NCBI GenBank assembly: GCA_023525715.1
Contig: CM042012.1
Coordinates: forward strand, 62,183,705 to 62,247,704
Length of the DNA stretch: 64,000 nt
Source of the DNA: Cichorium intybus
Taxonomy: Eukaryota > Streptophyta > Magnoliopsida > Asterales > Asteraceae
Reading direction: 5' to 3'
Notes under the pieces: model-generated
The model's database searches: none
Seen by the model: only the letters and a program-made list of their open reading frames with translations
What the model was told of the DNA's origin: nothing
Made by a program: the position numbers and the translations under genes
In this document: positions 10,346 through 24,181 of the stretch, piece by piece
How positions within the stretch are numbered: position 1 is the stretch's first letter
How the letters are laid out: each line of letters begins with the position of its first letter

Positions 10346-10691
10346 TAAATTATATTTAGAGAAAGAGTATCTTAAAATTATAAAAATATTAAGAAAAAAT
10401 AAGTTCTAACATCGTAAACTATTTTCAATTATACTATAAAACATTCTAAATTTGTAACAATACATTAATGATTCAAGAGACGAGAAGATCAACCACTTAT
10501 TAGTGGTGGGAGAGAGTCCAACTTTTTTTTCCGTAACTAATTCAACCTACAATATTATATTATTTTTTTAATCTCATTTTTATCTTTCTGATTGTAACAC
10601 AAAAAACTATCTTTTTCATTCTTCCAATCACAATGCTAAATCGATTTTTAATTAAAATTAAATATATAGAACCAAAAACACAATATAACTT
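10346..10691. other. AT-rich spacer
   Basis: A hairpin-like phrase accacttattagtggtg lies near 10493. No gene is seen. Confidence 0.4.
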
Positions 10692-10700
10692 TTAATTTAA

Positions 10701-12059
<1,359 letters not shown>

Positions 12060-12229
12060 TTAATTTAAAATATTAGCTAATTTAATATGTAACAAAAATT
12101 AAAATTAAAATGCATTTCATTAAAAAAAAGTAAACAACTATAAACGAGAATTTAAAATATAAATGCTAGAATTTAAAACCTAAATAGGAAAAGCCTATAT
12201 ACGGAAATTTAAAACTTAAATATGAGAAT

Positions 12230-12533
12230 TTAAATAAAGTAGTGGTCGAAAGAAACTATGTTGATGTGCTCTATGTGATCAATAAGATCTGATAGAATTT
12301 GGTGGTGAACTCCTGCATCATGCAATTCCAGAATCATATCCTCATTTATTTCTTTCTCGGTGGAGATCGATATCGTATACCAGACATATAGTTGCACATT
12401 CACATTTCAAGATCATGTTGTGAAATATAAAACAAGCGTACATTACATCTTCGCAGTTGTCAACATTCGTGGATCGTGCAGGCTGTCTGATTATGATTTA
12501 TCTATATTTTAATACGCCAAACGCTCGTTCCAC
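12230..12533 (-). pseudogene. PIF/Harbinger transposase, C-terminal part (split gene)
   Basis: The minus strand encodes KNVERAFGVLKYR, then IIIRQPAR and NVDNCEDVMYACFIFHNMIL, the classic C-terminal third of plant Harbinger DDE transposases (DDE_Tnp_4 family), containing the catalytic Glu of VERAFG. An in-frame stop lies after LKYR and others follow; the frame ends at 12230. The gene is cut at 12534-12538 by a Copia element; its upstream part resumes at 28572. Joining the two across the GTTTT duplication keeps the frame running into KNVERAFG. Confidence 0.85.
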
Positions 12534-12538
12534 GTTTT

Positions 12539-13213
12539 TGTTGGATTAGGTGCCTAAGCCATGACTAATAATTTGTATTTACATAATTAATAAAAACAAA
12601 GTCCATTTGGGTTGCCCTCATAGCTGGAGGTTTGGTAGAAAGTTCGGTAGAGAGAAATGTTGGTTTAATATGGGATTCATAAATCAATAGAAATAAAAGA
12701 TATGGTTTGTTAATATATTAAAGTGATAATATATTAATTAGAAACTATATTGATTGATTAATAATTAATCAGGAATTAACTAGATTAATTTCTGTGGCAT
12801 TAATTAGATTAATCAGGAAGTCAGAAATTAAAGTCGTACAAATACGTACGCGCGCCAATGTATAGGCCGCGGCGCGCGTACGTATAATCCGGAAAATGGC
12901 TGACGGCTAGGGTTTCTTGTTTCCCTATAAATAGGGACCCCTAGACCTCATTATTTGTGCTCATTCTATAATTCTCTCTGGAATTTTTGTGACCTTCCTC
13001 TGGCTCCCTGGGTGTGATCTCATTTGAGGCAGGACACTTGTGCTGCTTAGCTTCAAGATTAAAACTAAAGGTTAGTTTTCTGATTTATTCTTTTAGTTAT
13101 TTTTGTTTGGCCTTTAGGAATTAGTTACATGTTCAAAGTAAGAAAACATAGATCTTTTTCTAGGTTGCATGTGAACTTAGGTTATTTAGTTCATGGTTGC
13201 GGAAAACCTTTCA
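12539..13213 (+). repeat. 5' LTR of the Copia element
   Basis: TG...CA ends. It holds a CpG-dense block at 12844-12881 (cgcgcgcc...ggccgcggcgcgcg) and a TATA box at 12926. Compared with the 3' LTR it is 18 bp shorter, and the whole length difference lies in the GC block; several scattered substitutions also separate them. Confidence 0.9.
12926..12933 (+). promoter_or_regulatory. TATA box of the Copia LTR
   Basis: TATAAATA in the palindromic setting tccctataaatagggac, about 45 bases downstream of the CpG-rich block. It is repeated in the 3' LTR at 28279-28286. Confidence 0.8.
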
Positions 13214-13214
13214 G

Positions 13215-13226
13215 TGGTATCAGAGC
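13215..13226 (+). other. Primer binding site (initiator tRNA-Met)
   Basis: TGGTATCAGAGC begins one base after the 5' LTR end and matches the standard plant Met primer site. Confidence 0.9.
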
Positions 13227-14739
13227 ATTTGGTTGTTTTCTTATTGAATGGCTGTAATAGTTTTTCTGATTAGGGTTTATTGTTTATAAATCTTTTGGGC
13301 CTGATTTCGATTTTGGGGTTTAAGGTTTTTGAAACCCTAGCCCCTCCCCCCCTTTTTTTCGATTTTCCTGGTTAGGGTTTTAGGAGGTTTTCTATTTTTG
13401 GTAACTTTAATTGGTTAATTAAATGGATAACCTTAAACCCAATTTGTTTGAATTCGATAATTAGGGGTTTAAGATAGGTTTAAATTGATTTGATTAATGT
13501 GGAAAAACCTATCTACATTTGAATTAATTTAATTAATTGTTTAATTAAAAGATAATTCAAGGGATTTAATTTAATTTTGATTTAATGGTTAAATTTCGAA
13601 AATTAAAGGATAAATCCTAAAATATTTTAAAAGGTTTAAAATATCTAGATTTAATTAATTTAATTAATAGTTTAATTAAAAGATAAATTAAATCAAATTA
13701 AAGGTTTAATTTAATTTGAAATTTAATAGTTAAATTTCAGGAAATTAAAAGATAAACCAGGAATATTTTAAAAGATTTAAAATACATCTTATATATATTA
13801 TTAAAGGTTAATACTATATGTATAAGATAAATTGGTTAGTCAAATCATTAGTAGGCCTCATTCACGAAGCTGGTCTATAAAGTGGGTATAAGGAGACTGC
13901 CTAAAAAATGACGGTCTAATGGGTGTTCACTCTCACCCACCGCTCGCCTAATCAGTGGAGGGTCGTTAGCCGAACAGTTTTGATAGGACCGCTTAATCAT
14001 TAAAAGTATAATGATCAAAGTACTAGAACCCGTACAAGAATTCCCAATCTAGTTACTTTAGAAAAAATATGAATTTGATGCTAACCCATGAAATTGCACA
14101 TTGCACTTTATGAAACGTTGGTGGAGCGTGTGTGGGTTACCGGCACACCATAAAGAGTGGCAATGGGTTTCTCGGGTGTTATCATTGTTGATGGAGCGTG
14201 TGTGGTTAACCAGCACATCATTTTGAGATGATAATGGACCCCGAGAGTACCAAGCAAATTTGCATGGTTATTCACACCCGGTTTGTGATCCTCGGCATCC
14301 CAGTCACAAACGGTGGGGCATATCCGAGATTAAACATGCCATTAAACAGTTCAATGAATCTCACAGATCTAGGAATTTCATTAGACTGAAATTGATAAAA
14401 GTTATCTACCTTAATGACCACTGTGTTGTGACTACGGCATCCCTCTTCACAGCATAGTTGGGGTATTTTGGATCCTAGCCTTGTTAAATAATGTATATTG
14501 GGTAATTATTTAAAAGGATGAATTAAGCGAATAAATTCAAATTTTATATATGTTTGGAGAAAGTGTCATTCTCCTCCTTCACCTCCTTCACCCATTTCTG
14601 AGAGCTTCAGAAAGCACCTGTTTAGTATGGTAAGGCTGACTGGCCTGAACTATGTGATATGGTTTTGTAATTAGAGAATAGTTCTTAGTTTTGCTGGCAA
14701 ACCATATCCGACTGAGTGTCCGCTCCCATACATGACATC
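13227..14739 (+). other. Copia untranslated leader and decayed 5' region
   Basis: An AT-rich leader with ttaattaattt-type repeats (13430-13800) is followed by a region with two copies of the phrase tggagcgtgtgtgg (14111, 14191) next to an accggcacac/accagcacat motif. The same phrase recurs at 25744, near 26757 and 49956. It is not coding in this copy. Confidence 0.6.
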
Positions 14740-14754
14740 ACACAGCAGCTTGTG

Positions 14755-15487
14755 ATGAGCATGACTCCTTGACTATTGAGTCCAAGGAAGTTCGTTGCAT
14801 TATGCTATTGATCATTGACCCCGAGTTCCGCAGGGATTTAGAATTCCTGGGGTCAGATAAGTTAGCACAGCTAGTTGAGGAAAGGTTCCGAGAACTGGTT
14901 GAAAAAGGAGAACGAACTAGGATCTTCAAAGAGCTTGAAGTTGCAAGCTAGAATGAACCAGCACCAGTTTGCATGTTCCCAAGTTTGAGGGATACATAGG
15001 CGAACAGTATAAAACTGGTTTCCCCTTGTGATTAGGAGTTAAGCATTAGCTCGACTCGCTGATCCGTTCATCTAGATGAACAGGAAGGGTAACTGGATAA
15101 GACAATCATGGAAATGCATTCAATGTTGACTCTAAATGAGTCGTTCATGGAGAAGCATAGTTTTGTTGATTCAGCTGTTTCAGGATTAAGTCCAGTATTA
15201 AGGTGCATCAAGAAATGATCCAGATCGTCTGGACCGATTGTTCGATGTTTCAAACTGGGAATCCATAAGGTGGGACACAGTCACAGAAAGATTGGAAAAA
15301 TGCTCTAAAGCCAAACCGTTTGGCAAACTCAGTAATATCTTAAAACTCAGAATACCTGATCCTCATTTCCTTGATACAGGATGTGTTTCTCACATTTGCA
15401 CTGTATGCACGGACTCTGTAGGATGCGGGATGTTGTCGCACAGGAGCATATTCAGATTGGATATGGAGCTCGTGCATTTTTGGAGTT
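14755..15487 (+). pseudogene. Copia gag and protease relic
   Basis: The + strand reads KEVRCIMLLIIDPEFRRDLE and then LAQLVEERFRELVEKGERTR, aligning with the conserved core of plant Copia gag (the IML...S..P.L and LK..F...AR.ER segments), followed past a stop by PVCMFPSLRDT where intact relatives have a KM.GY helix. Near 15372-15400 LDTGCVSHIC resembles the Copia protease active site (D-T/S-G-C..H-C). Several stops and frame changes make it dead. The nested Gypsy landed about 90 bases after the protease motif. Confidence 0.6.
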
Positions 15488-16879
15488 AAACTTGTAACGC
15501 CAAGACATGTTTTATTATATAATTATAATAAAAGGGTAAATTGGTCTTTTGGATAAAAGGGGATTTACTTTGTAATAATATTTTGAGTCGTGGACTTAAA
15601 ATGTTATAAAAACTGATTTTTGGTCATTTTACCACAAAAGGGTAATTTGGTCATTTGACCATGCGAGGGACCAAAAATGAAATATATTGTTGGTTGTGGC
15701 AAAAATGTAAGAAATGGAAGTTTTATTGTAATAAAACTTGATTATTGTGGTCAAAGTGCAAGAAATGGAACTTAGGGACCAAAATTGTAAATTCTGAAAA
15801 TATAAAATGGAAAAATCCTCTCATTTTTGGCTGAATTTTGGGAGCTTACGGGAGAGGATTTTTGGTGTCAAATTCTGCAGAAGTTGGAGGAATTCTTGAA
15901 GCTTTGAACTTGGATTTCGATTTCTAGCTTTGGATTGAAGAATTGGAAACTCTAAAGGTTAGAAATTCAAGTTATAGCTTGGTTATTCTTGATGAGCTTT
16001 GTAGCAACTCAAAACTGCATTTGCAGTTATGATTATGTGTTTAAATTGATGTAATGCTTCCAATAAGTCATGCTTAAAGGACTTAATCAAAGAATATGGA
16101 AGTAGGTTGCCATTCTTAATGAATTGAGAATTTTGCCAAGAACCCTAAATCGTGAATTAGTGTGATTAAGGTGTTTCTAATGGATTAAAACCTGTTATTA
16201 GTCAAAGGTTTTGGTCCTAGAACAATTCCTAATCATTAAGTCGAGTATTAAGGGCTTAAAATGAGAAAAATGGGGTTTTGTAGCATAAAAATCGGAGTTT
16301 CTGGCCTGCTGTTCGTCAATCGCGACCCGACCTCAGGATGGATCGCGACCCGATGAGCCAGGCGCGGTGCACCCTTGGCCTGGGCGCGATGCGCCTCCCA
16401 GGCAGGGGGTCAGAAATGCTATTTTTCGTTTGGCTTGTCCGTTTTAGCTCAAACTTGAACCGTAGGCTCGTTATGGTCTGAAAAGTTTGGGAAAATTTTT
16501 ATATTGAGTTTTCGACCCCTCGGGGGCACTGTAGATCGATTCGAATGCCTCGGTGAATAGTAAAAATTCATAAAAGTTAGTAAACGGAAAGTTTATTAAC
16601 TAGGCATTGTTTATAATGATAATGTATTGAACTCTATTGTATTAGAGTTAATTGGAATGGTTATTAACCTATTATCATTTGATATATAAATGAATAAATA
16701 GGTATGGGACAAAATGGTTGTGGTGCACGCAAAGGCAAGAAACAACCGGGATTTAAATGCAGCTAGCATCCAGGTGAGTAATCTCACTGATATCATATAT
16801 GATATATGATGATTGAATTGTTACAGGTTGAAACTGACTTGTGGGACGAAAATGACAAGGTTGAAGATATATGAAGATG

Positions 16880-17370
16880 ACAATACCAGATAAGCCGTGA
16901 GTCTGATAAAGACAAGAACGGAGCTGTGAGTCAACAATATTGACATGACAATATCAGATAAGCCGTGAGTCTATTATAGACAAGAACGGAGCTGTGAGTC
17001 AGTCGATATTAATGGTACGACAATACCAGATAAGCCGTGAGTCTTTAATAGACAAGAACGGAGCTGTGAGTGAAACCTATATATAGACAAGACCGAATAA
17101 GCCGTGAGTCATTTCGATGGCAAGAACGGAGCCGTGAGTCTAGGCAACAGCGGGCTAACCCGTGAGCCATAGTTTATTCTGATGAGTCAAACCTATATAT
17201 AGACAACAGCGGGCTAACCCGTGAGTCTAGGCAACAGCGGGCTAACCCGTGAGCCATGGTTTACTTTGAAGGGTCAAACTTATATAGACAAGACCGGATA
17301 AGCCGTGAGTCTAGGCAACAGCGGGCTAACCCGTGAGCCAAGGCAACAGCGGGCTAACCCGTGAGCCATA
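16880..17370 (+). repeat. Array of GCCGTGAGTC-core repeats inside the Gypsy LTR
   Basis: About 14 units of 25-45 bases end in gccgtgagtc, gctgtgagtc or cccgtgagcc. They alternate two lead-ins: gacaagaacggag and gataa or ggcaacagcgggcta. The array is conserved in the 3' LTR (22900-23390). Confidence 0.85.
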
Positions 17371-17397
17371 ACTGATCGTGAAAGAAACTGTTAATAG

Positions 17398-17590
17398 ATG
17401 GTGCGGCCACTCGTGGCTATGATTTGGATGCTATGTCCAACTGGTGCGACCTATATGGCTATGATCTGATTATACAGGAATGGTGCGGCCTTATGGCTAC
17501 GATACCGGGTCGTTGAACCCAAACTGGTGACGTCTGTGGGCTATGATTTATATGCTGAAATGATTTGGTACGGCTTGTATAGCCTCGACA
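17398..17590 (+). repeat. Second short-repeat array (ggtgcggcc...ggctatgat)
   Basis: At least five diverged units of the form tggtgcggcc-tatatggctatgat lie just after the first array. Each unit is a weak inverted repeat around ggcc..ggct. A copy lies in the 3' LTR at about 23415-23610. Confidence 0.7.
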
Positions 17591-18159
17591 AATGATATGA
17601 CTTATATAGTCATGATATATGGTATAGTCCAGTATGTCTAAGAAAGATGGGACAGAAATGATACAGAACTGATTTGAATGGTATGCAAATAACAGAGTAG
17701 ATATGATAAGGTGATTTGATAATCACATGATATTACGATTCGGCCGGTAAGGCTATATAGTAGAAGATGAAATCCTCAGATACATACGGTTAGCCAGTAA
17801 GGCTAGTAGTCTGGGTTCGATATCCAGACAGTTATATGAATGTATTTCTAATACTTGTTATTTGCAGATACGATTACTCACTGAGCTTTATAGCACACGA
17901 TATTTGTTACTGTCCCTGCAGGTTAGCAAGATACTGATAGGGGACAAGATAGAGTCCGTGTCTTTGAAGTGGGACTCATAGATGCTGTCTGTAGCAGCCC
18001 GGCTTCAAAGGAGACTATGGTATTTTATACTCTCCTTGATACACTTGTACCCGTGTTTATTAAAATATACCCCTTTGTTATGGTTTTATGTATTGAAACC
18101 TTGGTTTTAAATGAAAAATTTTTCAGGGGTGTTTTGTTTTAAAAGCCGGGTGTTACAAG

Positions 18160-18172
18160 TTGGTATCAGAGC
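18160..18172 (+). other. Primer binding site of the nested Gypsy (Met type)
   Basis: TTGGTATCAGAGC starts three bases after the LTR end. The sequence matches the initiator-Met primer class. Confidence 0.85.
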
Positions 18173-18899
18173 CGTGGTTTAAGTGAACTAGGTGTCTATA
18201 GAGTAGATTCCTGGACTTAAACCCTGAGATAGTAGACATGATGCATAGTTAGGTGTATATAGTTGATATTATACATATATAACCTAACTATTGCTAACTT
18301 CTGACGTATAAGAAGTATGAACTGTAAATCTCCTTGGGAGACATTTAGGGCGCGAAGCTCTAGGAAATGGACCAGCACTTTCGCAAGACTCCATTGGATG
18401 AGGAGCAAAAATGGGACGAATAGCAGAAAATCCACATGATGAGCAATGTTAGCTGATGTGGTCAGATAAAGAAATCGGTTGCTCACCTTGGTTGATATTC
18501 AAGGTGAAAGAACAGTAGTTGAGACTACAAGGAAAGTAGAAAATATTAGTGGACTTCTCCGAAGAAGTTATCACGAATTAGGTCTAACCTTAAAGAGAAG
18601 GGACCAGAATGAAAAGATGATATGGTATAAGAGGTGCAGGAAGAGCACTCAGAACATTTTAGAGTTGAGACTCTATCGTTGACATGCTGAAATTGCAGAA
18701 AATGGGAGCAAATTGCTCGAGTTTATTGTATGGGACGGAAGTGGTTCCAGTGTGGAACTATAGATCACTTCCTTATGAAATACTCACATGCTAAATGTGG
18801 AGTAACGGGTGATGAACCCAGGAAAGACAGAAGAAATGAATGGTTAAAAAGGACTAGTGGTATTATGAGCATTCCAGCAGATTGTGGAAGAAGCTCGTA

Positions 18900-20870
18900 A
18901 GGAGACTGATATGATCTCCGATATAATTGTTTTTGAATATAACTCGTGTATGTTATAATTGATCCAGGAAGCTATGCTTTGGATCGGTGACACTGATGTC
19001 TTGTTTAAATATTTCATCAATGATTATGGATGAAATTTTGGAAGTAGCTATAGCAGATAGCAAAAATGTTCTAGATATTGAACACCTGGAAGGTAGTTTG
19101 CCTAGGATTTACGGGACCATTTTTCCCTATAAATCTGAAGCCGATGACTACCATTGAATCTGAAGCAATTATGCTTATGAATTGGTTAGCAATGAATTAT
19201 GCTACCATGAATTGTAGAAATAAGAACAGTATGGTTCTTAAAACAGAAATGAAATGGATGGAAATCCATGGTAAATGACTATTGTTGAGAATACCGGGTA
19301 TTTCCCTTGCTTAAACTCGGAAAAGAGTTAGTAAAAGAATGATGTTGTAGTTGGCATACGTGGTATTGGCCAAGTTAGATAAAGCAGTGATAGTAGTGTG
19401 CTACTTTAAATAAATTCTCGGATGCTTCTTTTGAAAAGAACTTCCAAGATTTCTGCCAGATTGGCGAGAAAAAATTATGAAAGCTGATTTTGGGAACCGT
19501 TTTGGTATACGGGCTCTGTATTGATTTGCATCTGTAGAGATGGCAGAGTTGGAAAAAAAACTAGAAGAAAATGTTGTATTGGGGTCTTTTATGGCCGTAT
19601 GTGTCATCGTATGGAGCCCTATCTTGTTTGAAAAGAAGAAAGACAAGTTGATGCATATGTGCATTGACTACTGAGAATCTGATATTCTCGAGACCAGATC
19701 GAATATGAGGTACGTTTATACCAGATATTGGAGTTGCTTCACTGAGTTAAGTGATATGAAAAATTCTCCAAATATGAAAATTTGGCTAAAAGAAGTTTTA
19801 TATTTTTGTAGGCATGTTAATAATGCCAGAGATGATAAAGTGTATCCAGTGGGAAAGGATACTATGATAAGACAGAAACCGCCTTGGAAATTGACTGAAA
19901 TTAGTAGTTTCCTTGGATTGGCGGGTTAATTTAGGAGAGTTGTAGAAAACAGCTCCTTGATTGCTATCCAGTTGACCAAGGTTGACTAATAAAAGTATAA
20001 AGTCTGAGTGGTAAAAAGACCACAAGTATCTTGTAAAGGTTTGGAATAAACCTTGTGTGAAACTCTGATGTTAGCATTGATGCTAAGCGGAGAAGATAAA
20101 TTGGATTATAGAAATGCATCCAGAGTTGATTTTGGACACATAATATTGCAGTAGCAATTATGATTTGGCATTGAAGCTTTAGAGACACTACTTGTATGGT
20201 GTAAAGCTTACTGTTTGTATGGATCATAAGAGTTTGAAGTACTTAATTGATCAAAGAAACTAGATATGAGATAATAAAGATAGATGGGTTACTTAGAGAT
20301 TTCGGGTATGAAATCCTGTAACATCTCGAAATGGGCAGATGTGGCTATAGATGCCTTGAATTGAAAAGAGTAACCTTTGAAGGTTACATCCACATGTATG
20401 AGTGTGGCGAATTGATTACCTGAGCTGATTCAGGTAGCACAGAAAGATGCGTGCAAGTATGGAAATGTGAAAAATGGATGAATGATTGGATATTAAATGA
20501 AGCTAGTTGGAAAATCACAATGATTCAAAACCCATGGTAGTTGTGAATGTGAATTCCAAAGTCAAATGAAATATAAAAATCATCTTGAAAAGATGCATTT
20601 TGTACTAGATATGCAGTATAACCGGAGCAATACCAGACTGGATAGGTCGATAAAACCTATGTGTTGGTGGCCAGGACAGAAGAAAGATATTGAAAGATGC
20701 ATGAAAAGTATTTGACTTGTACGTAAAGTAAAGTCAAACCGTTAGAAACGTGCGAAAAAATTTACCCGTGGTTGGCCCAGAGAAGAAATGGGAAAACATT
20801 GTTATAGACTTTGCGATAAAGTCTCTGCAGGTACCGTGAATTGATGAACAAAATGATCAAATGATGCCGA
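18900..20870 (+). pseudogene. Gypsy pol relic: protease, RT, RNase H, integrase
   Basis: Islands of Gypsy pol appear in order, all broken. MNWLAMNYATMNCRN (19168 on) corresponds to the protease tail. SPILFEKKKDKLMHMCIDY (19616 on) is the RT block that reads KKKDGS.RMCIDYREL in intact relatives. FLGLAG (19910) is the post-RT helix. LLVWCKAYCLYGS followed by a DHKSLKYLIDQRN-like run in another frame (about 20190-20265) is RNase H. MCWWPGQKKDIERCMKS (20660) is the integrase zinc-finger region. KWENIVIDFAIKS (20788) is the first catalytic Asp region. Stops occur every few dozen codons. No frame could give a working enzyme. Confidence 0.75.
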
Positions 20871-21511
20871 TTTTAGAAGATGTGCTTGAAAATTGCACAG
20901 CAGACCCTAGTAGAAGATGAGAAGATTGTCTATCTGGGATAGAAATTACAAGTAATAACAGCTTACATGCTAATAGTTTGATGACTCATATGAAGAATGG
21001 TATGGAATACCATGTTATCCTTTGATTTGTTGGATTGAAGGTATGATAAAGCCGTGGGCTAGATACTAGATTCTTGCACAACTGAAGAAAAGACTTGATG
21101 AGTACGAACGAATCTGAAGATTGGTTAAGAAATTGTAAAGCGGTATGTGAATCGCCGAATATAAGCCTTTAAAATTTTAAGTAAAGGAATATGGTGGTAC
21201 GAAAAGTAAACCTTTGGAAAGGTTACAATCTGTTTGGGACGACAAGAAAGAAATTATGTATTAATAATTTCCAACAAATCCCTCATGATGAGATGAAGAT
21301 AGATAAGTAGATATGGTGCCCGGGACGACCGGAAGAATGATATGCGAATTGTGACTTAATCACAAGATAAGAAGACCAGTATGGTTAAGTGCTTAGGCAA
21401 TACCATAGAGATTCCGACATGATGTGGAAGACCGAAAGCGAAACGAGGGAGTCATGATCTCAACTCCTTGTATGATTTCGGGGACGAAATCTTTTGAAGG
21501 AGGGGAGAATT
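20871..21511 (+). other. Decayed 3' end of the Gypsy pol and polypurine tract
   Basis: Remnants of the integrase C-terminus are no longer readable. The polypurine tract gaaggaggggagaatt lies at 21496-21511, directly before the 3' LTR. Confidence 0.7.
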
Positions 21512-24176
21512 TGTAACACCAAGACATGTTTTATTATATAATTATAATAAAAGGGTAAATTGGTCTTTTGGATAAAAGGGGATTTACTTTGTAATAATAT
21601 TTTGAGTCGTGGACTTAAAATGTTATAAAAACTGATTTTTGGTCATTTTACCACAAAAGGGTAATTTGGTCATTTGACCATGCGAGGGACCAAAAATGAA
21701 ATATATTGTTGATTGTGGCAAAAATGTAAGAAATGGAAGTTTTATTATAATAAAACTTGATTATTGTGGTCAAAGTGCAAGAAATGGAACTTAGGGACCA
21801 AAATTGTAAATTCTGAAAATATAAAATGGAAAAATCCTCTCATTTTTGGCTGAATTTTGGGAGCTTACGGGAGAGGATTCTTGGTGTCAAATTCTGCAGA
21901 AGTTGGAGGAATTCTTGAAGCTTTGAACTTGGATTTCGATTTCTAGCTTTGGATTGAAGAATTGGAAACTCTAAAGGTTAGAAATTCAAGTTATAGCTTG
22001 GTTATTCTTGATGAGCTTTGTAGCAACTCAAAACTGCATTTGCAGTTATGATTATGTGTTTAAATTGATGTAATGCTTCCAATAAGTCATGCTTAAAGGA
22101 CTTAATCAAAGAATATGGAAGTAGGTTGCCATTCTTAATGAATTGAGAATTTTGCCAAGAACCCTAAATCGTGAATTAGTGTGATTAAGGTGTTTCTAAT
22201 GGATTAAAACCTGTTATTAGTCAAAGGTTTTGGTCCTAGAACAATTCCTAATCATTAAGTCGAGTATTAAGGGCTTAAAATGAGAAAAATGGGGTTTTGT
22301 AGCATAAAAATCGGAGTTTCTGGCCTTCTGTTCGTTAATCGCGACCCGACCTCAGGATGGATCGCGACCCGATGAGCCAGGCGCGGTGCGCCCTTGGCCT
22401 GGGCGCGATGCGCCTCCCAGGCAGGGGGTCAGAAATGCTATTTTTCGTTTGGCTTGTCCGTTTTAGCTCAAACTTGAACCGTAGGCTCGTTATGGTCTGA
22501 AAAGTTTGGGAAAATTTTTATATTGAGTTTTCGACCCCTCGGGGGCACTGTAGATCGATTCGAATGCCTCGGTGAATAGTAAAAATTCATAAAAGTTAGT
22601 AAACGGAAAGTTTATTAACTAGGCATTGTTTATAATGATAATGTATTGAACTCTATTGTATTAGAGTTAATTGGAATGGTTATTAACCTATTATCATTTG
22701 ATATATAAATGAATAAATAGGTATGGGACAAAATGGTTGTGGTGCACGCAAAGGCAAGAAACAACCGGGATTTAAATGCAGCTAGCATCCAGGTGAGTAA
22801 TCTCACTGATATCATATATGATATATGATGATTGAATTGTTACAGGTTGAAACTGACTTGTGGGACGAAAATGACAAGGTTGAAGATATATGAAGATGAC
22901 AATACCAGATAAGCCGTGAGTCTGATAAAGACAAGAACGGAGCTGTGAGTCAACAATATTGACATGACAATATCAGATAAGCCATGAGTCTATTATAGAC
23001 AAGAACGGAGCTGTGAGTCAGTCGATATTAATGGTACGACAATACCAGATAAGCCGTGAGTCTTTAATAGACAAGAACGGAGCTGTGAGTCAAACCTATA
23101 TATAGACAAGACCGGATAAGCCGTGAGTCATTTCGATGGCAAGAACGGAGCCGTGAGTCTAGGCAACAGCGGGCTAACCCATGAGCCATAGTTTATTCTG
23201 ATGAGTCAAACCTATATATAGACAACAGCGGGCTAACCCGTGAGTCTAGGCAACAGCGGGCTAACCCGTGAGCCATGGTTTACTTTGAAGGGTCAAACTT
23301 ATATAGACAAGACCGGATAAGCCGTGAGTCTAGGCAACATCGGGCTAACCCGTGAGCCAAGGCAACAGCGGGCTAACCCGTGAGCCATAACTGATCGTGA
23401 AAGAAACTGTTAATAGATGGTGCGGCCACTCGTGGCTATGATTTGGATGCTATGTCCAACTAGTGCGGCCTATATGGCTATGATATGATTATACAGGAAT
23501 GGTGCGGCCTTATGGCTACGATACCGGGTCGTTGAACCCAAACTGGTGAGGCCTGTGGGCTATGATTTATATGCTGAAATGATTTGGTACGGCTTGTATA
23601 GCCTCGACAAATGATATGACTTATATAGTCATGATATATGGTATAGTCCAGTATGTCTAAGAAAGATGGGACAGAAATGATACAAAACTGATTTGAATGG
23701 TATGCAAATAACAGAGTAGATATGATAAGGTGATTTGATAATCACATGATATTACGATTCGGCCGGTAAGGCTATACAGTAGAAGATGAAATCCTCAGAT
23801 ACATACGGTTAGCCAGTAAGGCTAGTAGTCTGGGTTCGATATCCAGACAGTTATATGAATGTATTTCTAATACTTGTTATTTGCAGATACGATTACTCAC
23901 TGAGCTTTATAGCTCACGATATTTGTTACTGTCCCTGCAGGTTAGCAAGATACTGATAGGGGACAAGATAGAGTCCGTGTCTTTGAAGTGGGACTCATAG
24001 ATGCTGTCTGTAGCAGCCCGGCTTCAAAGGAGACTATGGTATTTTATACTCTCCTTGATACACTTGTACCCGTGTTTATTAAAATATACCCCTTTGTTAT
24101 GGTTTTATGTATTGAAACCTTGGTTTTAAATGAAAAATTTTTCAGGGGTGTTTTGTTTTAAAAGCCGGGTGTTACA
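21512..24176 (+). repeat. 3' LTR of the nested Gypsy element
   Basis: Same length as the 5' LTR, with the same arrays and CpG block; about twenty substitutions separate them, mostly transitions. It ends GGGTGTTACA followed by the AAACT duplication. Confidence 0.92.
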
Positions 24177-24181
24177 AAACT

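Larger units (their letters stand above)
15493..18157 (+). repeat. 5' LTR of the nested Gypsy element
   Basis: Starts TGTAACGCC and ends GGGTGTTACA. It holds a CpG-rich block (16319-16405: cgcgacccga, aggcgcggtgc, gggcgcgatgcgcc), a tatcatatatgatata palindrome (16790-16807) and two short-repeat arrays (16880-17370 and 17398-17590). The antisense open frame 16611-16796 is identical in the other LTR and is not a gene. Confidence 0.92.
15493..24176 (+). mobile_element. Ty3/gypsy LTR retrotransposon nested in the Copia, decayed inside
   Basis: LTRs of exactly 2665 bp each (15493-18157, 21512-24176) differ by only about twenty substitutions by eye. AAACT flanks both sides (15488-15492, 24177-24181). 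A Met-type primer site follows the 5' LTR; gaaggaggggagaatt precedes the 3' LTR. The 3.35-kb interior keeps the Gypsy order protease, RT, RNase H, integrase, but with stops and frameshifts throughout. The ending ttcggggacgaaat before the polypurine tract is typical of chromovirus-like (Tekay/Del) elements; that lineage call is an inference. Confidence 0.92.

Noticed and set aside
13215..13226. tRNA-Met-like sequence
   Set aside because: Only the 3'-end complement, a primer binding site and not a tRNA gene. No tRNA or rRNA gene was seen in the window.
16611..16796. 61-codon antisense frame, identical at 22630-22815
   Set aside because: It is repeated only because both copies lie in the two LTRs of one element; no coding features.
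16880..17370. Regular short repeats resembling a CRISPR array
   Set aside because: Plant LTR, repeats of varying length with similar rather than unique spacers, and the same array in both LTRs.
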